From contig CALZFC010000082.1 of NCBI GenBank assembly GCA_945643635.1, forward strand, positions 671,001 to 735,000: a stretch of 64,000 nt of DNA, given 5' to 3'. Both the position numbers and the translations under genes were made by a program. Positions 58,243 to 64,000 of this stretch are shown here, one piece after another (within the stretch, counting starts at the first letter, position 1; each line of letters starts with the position of its first letter). The notes under the pieces were generated by a model. It saw only the letters and a program-made list of their open reading frames with translations. It had not been told where the DNA came from and did not search any database. The DNA comes from Allodiplogaster sudhausi (lineage: Eukaryota > Nematoda > Chromadorea > Rhabditida > Diplogasteridae).

Positions 58243-61200
58243 GGCGCCAAGAGAAGATGACCGACTCACAAGAATTTCTCATTTCTATGTATATATGTAT
58301 ATAGAAGGAATATAAAACCGAACGAGGAAATGGGCGGAGCCGATCACTTGGCTCTTTAATTTTTTTCTGGAAACCAATAGGTTGAAGTATCTACTATGTT
58401 GTTAGCGGCATATGCTGTGACCGTAAGAGGAATGCAGAAGTTATGAAAAACCATTCGAAGACACCATTTATCTTCAATACAAAGTGAAGGTTCAGTTTTT
58501 ACTCGCTCTATCACTCTTATCCATGTTATTTCACCGGTTCTTCTCTCTTGTTTTTCTACTTTCTTTTCTTCTATCTCGACTTAGCCTTGTTTCATCGAAG
58601 CCATTTCAAGAAGTGTGACTGTTGAAAAGGACTGTTGATGCATCGGCGAAGAGTGAAATCGTTTCAAGTAACAGGATTTCCAAATGTGTTTTTTTATTAT
58701 GGCGAGTCATATACGATTCTCATTTGTTGGCCACATGAAATCGAAATGACGCAACTGTAAAAAAAGAACACATGCTATGAAAACATTTCTGTCAAAATTT
58801 CGTCAATAAAAATTCCCAAAGTTAGTCAATATTAGCAATCTTCCGATGGCGACGGAGCTGGAAGTGAACAGCCATGCATCAGCAGAAATAATAATGACGG
58901 TAGAATACAGCGCAAAGTTTTACCAGGCATTATCCACAGGTTAATGTATTTCGAAATCAAGTGGTAATGGTTTCACCCTCGTATGTAACCCACCACATGA
59001 TTATCCCTCATTTTACTATCCAGTTAGTACTTCTGATTTTTGCTTTCGGTCTTCCTAGTTGAGAGGAGCATTACGAAAGAAAATTCTAAACAAATTGCAT
59101 TCCTTAAACTTCGACAAACGAAATGCGAGCTGACCATAAATGTATGAAATATGAAATAGGGTGGGGTAACAGCAAAAAAAGCCTTGCCGGTGTGACGGGG
59201 TTCAGCGAATGTTGTCATGAAGTCTTTCGATATTTCAATTGACCAGTAAACAAGGGAAACAGGGGCAGCTTGGGCAACTTCGGCGTATTTTTTAAGTATA
59301 TTTTCCGCTTTATTATGTTCATCTTTTATGCTCTTATTTTTCATGTAAACGTGAAATAAATAAATAAGAGATTGGCGGGTATAGTATACCAGCTTCATAC
59401 TACTTCGCTCCATTTTAGTTCTTCGTTCATCTCTGGTCTACTTCTACCTACGATGCGGTGGTTTCCAGGACTCGCCTTGCTGCCATTGTCCGGCTGAGTT
59501 GATTGCGTTTATTAATTAATTAATTAAGTTATCTACATCAGTAAAGATGTGACAACATTGGTTGAGATATGACGCGACCGGAGAACAAAACAAAGGAATA
59601 AATGAATAAGCACAGTTATGAAGTTCGTGTTGTAAATTTGAATATTTTCTATAAAACAAAACATTGGTAAAACGGATATTCCAGTGACGATTCTATTGAA
59701 TTTGAGCTATCATTCTTCATTTTTGATAATAAAATGTTGTTGTCAAAAAAACCGAACGAACAAATGATCACTGTTTCTCAATTTTTTTCATTAAAGACCA
59801 ACAAGTATGCTTTCTGATAGCGGCATACACCGTGACCGTGAGAGAAGAATCAACAGAATGAAAGGCATTCATAAGTAAAAACGCATGCGAAGACACCATT
59901 TATCTTCAAACATTGCCGAATTACTTTACTTTAGTTAATACAAATTGAAGGGACACTTTATACCTCTCTAGCTCTCTGTTATCCACGCTATTTCACTGGT
60001 TATACCCTCTTGTTCTTGCGCATTCTCTCTTATTAGTCCACTTTCTTGTTTCTATCTCTAATTTGAAAGGGAGTCTTGATGCATCGGCGAAGAGGGCAGT
60101 CGTTACAAGATATAGGATTTCCAATTGTGATTTTTTTAATATTACGGCGATTTTTCACAATATGTAGTATACGATTCTCCGTTGTTTGCATCATGGCATC
60201 GAAATGACGCAACTCTAAAAAGGAATACATGCTATGAAAAATTGTCTGTCAAAATGTCGTCAATAAAACACGAAGGCGACGAAAGTCAATATTGGGAATC
60301 CTCCAACAGTTATGACTGAAGAATACAGCGCAAAGTTTCCCAGGCACTGTCCACATAGTAATGTCTGGCGAAATGAAGTGGTTAAGGTTTCACCCTCATA
60401 TGTAACCATCCTCATTATCCCTCAACAGCTTCACTTTACATTGGCGGTTCGATCCAGTTGGTACTTCTGGTTTTTGCGTTCGGTTCTACCAGTTGAGAGG
60501 AGTATTACGAAAGAATATTCTAAACTTAAATTGCATTCCATAAACACGCATCTCCTCTTGTTCGACAAACGAAATGCGAGCTGACCATGAATGTATGAAA
60601 TATGAAATTGGGTGGAGAAAACCTAGCGGTGTGACGGGGTTCAGCGAAAGTTGTCATGAAGTCTTTCGATATTTCAATTGACCAGTAAAAAGAGGCTGCT
60701 TGGGGCCCTTCGGAGTATTTTTTAATGAATTTTTTTTATTATGCAATTTATTTTTTGCTCTTATTTTTCATTGTAAAAGTGAAATAAATAGGTGTGACTT
60801 GGGCGGGTATAGTGAACCACTTACTACTTCGCCACTTTTCAGTTCTTCGTTAAATTCTGGTCTACTTCTGATTACGATGCGGTGGTTTCCAGGACGCGTC
60901 TTGTTGCTATTGTTCAGCTGAGTGAATTTCGTTAATTAATTAACTTATTTATTTATTTATCTACATCAGTAAAGATGTGACAACACTGGTAGAGATATGA
61001 CGCGATCGGAGAGCAAAACAAAGGAATTGTAAATGTGAATATTTCCTATTGAAAACATTGGTAAAACGGATATTATTTTCATTGATTGTGAGAATACAAT
61101 GCTGTTGCCAAAAAAAAACGAACAAATATGATCACTGGTTCTCTTTTTTTTCAGGAAAGACCAACCGGTTGAAGTATTCTTGCTGATTGCGGCATTCACT

Positions 61201-63200
61201 GTGACCGAAAGAGAAGAATCAACAGAATGTAAGGCATTCAGAAGTAAAAACGCATAGTTCCGTGTTCTATATGCGATTTCACCTGCTCCACCCTCTTGCC
61301 TCGCTTTTCCTTTCGTATACTCTCTAATTAGTCTACTTTCTTGTGTCCATCTTTAATTTACTTCGTTTGATCGAAGTGGTTCAAGAAGTGTGACTGTTGA
61401 AAGGAGACTGTTGATACATCTAACAATAAGAAGAGTGGAGTCGTTTCAAGTTAAAGGATTTCCAAATGTGTAGCACAAAATAACATAAGGCTGAACAATT
61501 TCTTCTTTTCTCTGACAAAATTTGAAATGCTTAGGTTTCGGCACGATTTCCCTTCAAGGCAATCTTGAGATGCTGTCTTGTTTGCTTTTTCTCAGTGTCA
61601 CAATTCCACTGCGCTGACTCTCCATGCTCTTTCTTTCTTTCTCTCGATCTCTTTCACTCCTGCGGAAGTGGTCGCAAAGATCACCTGATTCCACTTCGAG
61701 AGGGGCCAACCCAGTTTGATCTTCATTCGCAAGGTGTGCGTTATAGGTTCGTGCGAGTTTGCCGCAACCGGTGCACCATTCCTCAGGCGTTCCCCTCAAA
61801 AAGAGACACTTTACAACGGCGGCAGGATAAAGTTAGTAATTCTGGTTGAAAAATTGCCTCACTTTATACACTACAATGCAAACTCATAAATATTTACTCA
61901 TGTATTATGTAAAGAAGAGAAAACCTTGTATATGTGTTTGAAAATACTGACACGTGGCCTTTAGTATCATTTTCAATGTTATCATTGTTTCTTTTACGTC
62001 CTCAAAATTCTTAAAAAAAATATAAAGCGAAAATTTAAAAAAGGGGGGCACTTGCTGAAAACCTTTGTTTTATGAGCACCACATTAAAATTACATTCCTC
62101 ATGCTTCTTTGGCAAACGCTGAATGTATGGAGCATGGTTGTTTGGGAGGGGCAACTAAAAGCCTTGTGACGGTTTCACCGCATGTTGTCATGAAGTCGTT
62201 CGATGGACAGTGACGCGAAGGATGGTCAGCCTGCAAGAGAAACTGAAACTGTCGTTGCAGCCACGCGGGAGATATGAGAAAGAAATAAACATACAAATGC
62301 TTGGCCTGTTAACCTCGGAATAATACAATGCTCGACTGTGTGTTTTAACGGCATGCTAGGAGGAAGTGATGATGGCGGGACTTTGCAGGGGTCAGCGAGA
62401 GAAAGCGAGAGGAGGCTCGAGCATGGCCTAACGCCGAGACAATCAATGATAGTGTGAGGGAAGGGCGAGGTAGAGAGTGGTTAGACGAAAAGAGACAGAG
62501 CGAGATGAGCAGTGATTGCACGCTTCGAATGCAATATGGAATATGGATGGAACAGAAAAAAACCTAGCCGATATGACGTTTCCAGCGGATGTCGATAATT
62601 GAATTGGCCAGTAAACAGCCCCAACATCTGCTTATTCTTTTTATCATCGCTTGTTATACTCTTATCTGAAAACGTTTCAAGAAAAATTAAATAAGTAAGA
62701 TGAGGGAGGGTAGGGTGTACCACCCACTAATTCATCTCACTTTCAGCAAAAATTAAGATTTCAGTCGTCAAATTAAGTGCATGGTCCAATATAATGTATG
62801 TATGTCTCTATGTGGGAATTGAGCGTAACGATTGGTTCAGTGAATTGTCTTTTATTTCAATGCTCACTTTGCAATCAATGACTTTTCTATTTAAAAATAA
62901 AACATTTTTCTGACTGCCGAGCAACGAGTGGACGAAGCGGTTGGTAGGATTAATTCTAAAATTAACAAGAAAAAATAACAAAGGAGTTAGAAATTCTTGA
63001 CGTGGCGACGAAACAGAACAACCTTCGTAAAACTTCTTAAAAACAAGCCGAGACCCACCAAACTCCTCGTCAAGACGAAGTGGAATTATATCAAAGAAAC
63101 AAAACAGGGCTTGGTTAATCGCAAGGTATCTTAGTCCATTTCACAGCCAATTAAAGATGAGCCGATGTTACTAGATGTGGTGTCCATGACTTTACTCGAC
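58243..63200. repeat. Tandem array of about 1.43-kb units, three diverged copies
   Basis: Anchors recur at constant spacing. CGAAGACACCATTTATCTTC is at 58456 and 59888. GTCATGAAGTC.TTCGAT is at 59214, 60653 and 62187. GTGACAACA.TGGT.GAGATA is at about 59550 and 60978. GCGGCAT.CRCYGTGACCG is at about 58405, 59820 and 61188. Copies span roughly 58350-59750, 59760-61090 and 61100-62750. No intact gene was found in any copy. A minus frame around GTCATGAAGTCTTTCGAT (..VYWSIEISKDFMTTFAEPRH) is conserved between copies 1 and 2 and could be a relic exon. Confidence 0.65.
61685..61794 (-). CDS. Isolated coding-like exon, unknown
   Basis: After TTTTTGAG on the minus strand the frame reads GTPEEWCTGCGKLARTYNAH ..EVESG before the donor CAG|GTGATC. 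The CTGC motif suggests a metal or disulfide site. Only one exon can be seen. It lies in the third copy of the 1.43-kb array and has no obvious counterpart in the other two. Confidence 0.3.
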
Positions 63201-63203
63201 CTG

Positions 63204-64000
63204 CCGCGCGATTAATCTTACTTTGTGTCAATGACATGTCGTCGACACACAGTCACGACCACTTTGCATGTCATTGACACCGGTCAATGACAGAAAACAA
63301 ATCCGCCTATCTTAATACACAAGGGTCGTGACCTGTCCAGCATGTGTCATTGACACGGTCATGACCGCAGAGTAATAATTTGGTGGTCATGTCCACTCGG
63401 ATGCCACCCATGGTCACGACCAAAGCGAGATAGTACACATTTGTGAGAGATGCAGAGCGACACGCTCATGGATATGACCGTTGGTCATGACCCAATTCAT
63501 CACTTCAACCGAATGTGTGACCCAATGTTCACTTTATACTGTAATTTTTAAAAGCGCTTTGCGTGGGAATATTTTCATTTGTCAGCCAGCTTGCAATCTT
63601 AAATGTTCTTTATTGTTGTTGTTTTGCAGCTTAATTTCTGTTTTCACCTAATTATTTGTACTTCATTTGAACAGGATGGCGTCACCCGCACTCTCTGGCG
63701 AGCAACAATCAGAATTGCTCCGCGAAATTCTGAATCGGATCCTCATCGAAAACAACAAATCACGCGCGCCCGAGGCTCTTCAGCGAAGGGATCAGGCTTG
63801 GAAGCAGATTCAAGAGCACGCACGGATTCGCTTCCGGTTCGTTGTGTTATTTAAAAAAAGCTTATTGATCAAGAACAAAACTACCGCATTCGATCGCTTT
63901 GATTACACATTAAGGCGAACCGTAACGAAGACACAGCTGGTTAAGCAGTTGAGCCGAGCCACTTCTCGCGCCCAAAAAATCCAGGTTATCTTCATTTACG
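63204..64000. mobile_element. Second PIF/Harbinger element, left end only
   Basis: Terminus CCGCGCGATTAATCTTAC follows CTG (63201-63203), the same terminus type and target as at 10613 and 49064. The subterminal palindromes here are GTCATTGACA and GGTCATGACC types (63225-63490). A Myb-like gene starts at 63676. The element runs off the window, so completeness cannot be judged. Confidence 0.8.
63676..63984 (+). CDS. Harbinger Myb/SANT-like protein, 5' exons
   Basis: Exons 63676-63836 and 63915-63984 join in phase: MASPALSGEQQSELLREILN.., ..RRDQAWKQIQEHARIRFR, ..TVTKTQLVKQLSRATSRAQK. Domain order and exon boundaries match the first two exons of the gene at 11093 (..RKAWAEIRQFAK.., ..TDAQLKKMLSRATTDARA), but protein identity is low, so this is a separate subfamily. 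It continues beyond 64000. Confidence 0.8.

Overview
This is a stretch of nematode nuclear DNA. It has small exons, often 50-190 bp, with short introns ending in TTTCAG-, TTTAG-, TTGAG- or TTAAG-type acceptors. It carries a cuticle collagen, nematode-type seven-transmembrane chemoreceptors, Thr-rich secreted proteins and PIF/Harbinger transposons. A rhabditine worm, perhaps a diplogasterid, is my inference; the sequence alone does not name a species.

Layout. 1-1036: two direct copies of a tRNA-Glu block around a decayed tRNA-Pro-like gene. 1037-2705: a truncated copy of a secreted Cys-rich gene. 2706-7500: pyrimidine/purine-rich simple repeats, a stray exon and a dead collagen fragment. 7961-17768: the fuller copy of the secreted gene. 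Its second-to-third-exon interval holds a dead LINE, which is itself interrupted by an apparently intact 4.36-kb Harbinger element (10613-14967) with both of its genes open. 18.3-22.7 kb: a complete 8-exon cuticle collagen (minus strand) with a foldback element in its longest intron. 25.4-29.4 kb: two decayed Str-type chemoreceptors. 32.0-34.2 kb: a GNAT-like acetyltransferase gene. 37.8-40.4 kb: a nearly perfect 9-exon Str-type chemoreceptor. 41.8-42.5 kb: a small coiled-coil-like gene (minus). 44.9-47.7 kb: a complete 8-exon chemoreceptor of another class (minus). 50.6-51.7 kb: its truncated paralogue, separated from it by a 1.15-kb Harbinger-type MITE. 52.1-54.5 kb: a GT31 glycosyltransferase gene. 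56.9-58.2 kb: a secreted Thr-rich gene (minus). 58.3-62.7 kb: a non-coding 1.43-kb unit in about three tandem copies. 63.2 kb to the end: the start of a second Harbinger element.

The genes do not form a pathway. This is an accessory, sensory/secretory neighbourhood shaped by local duplication and transposons. The clearest biological story is the Harbinger family. Three elements sit next to CTG, flanking it on both sides where both ends are visible, and they share a CCGCRCG..TTAATC terminus. Each subfamily has its own subterminal palindrome. One copy looks capable of movement, because its Myb-like and DDE proteins can both be read without a break.
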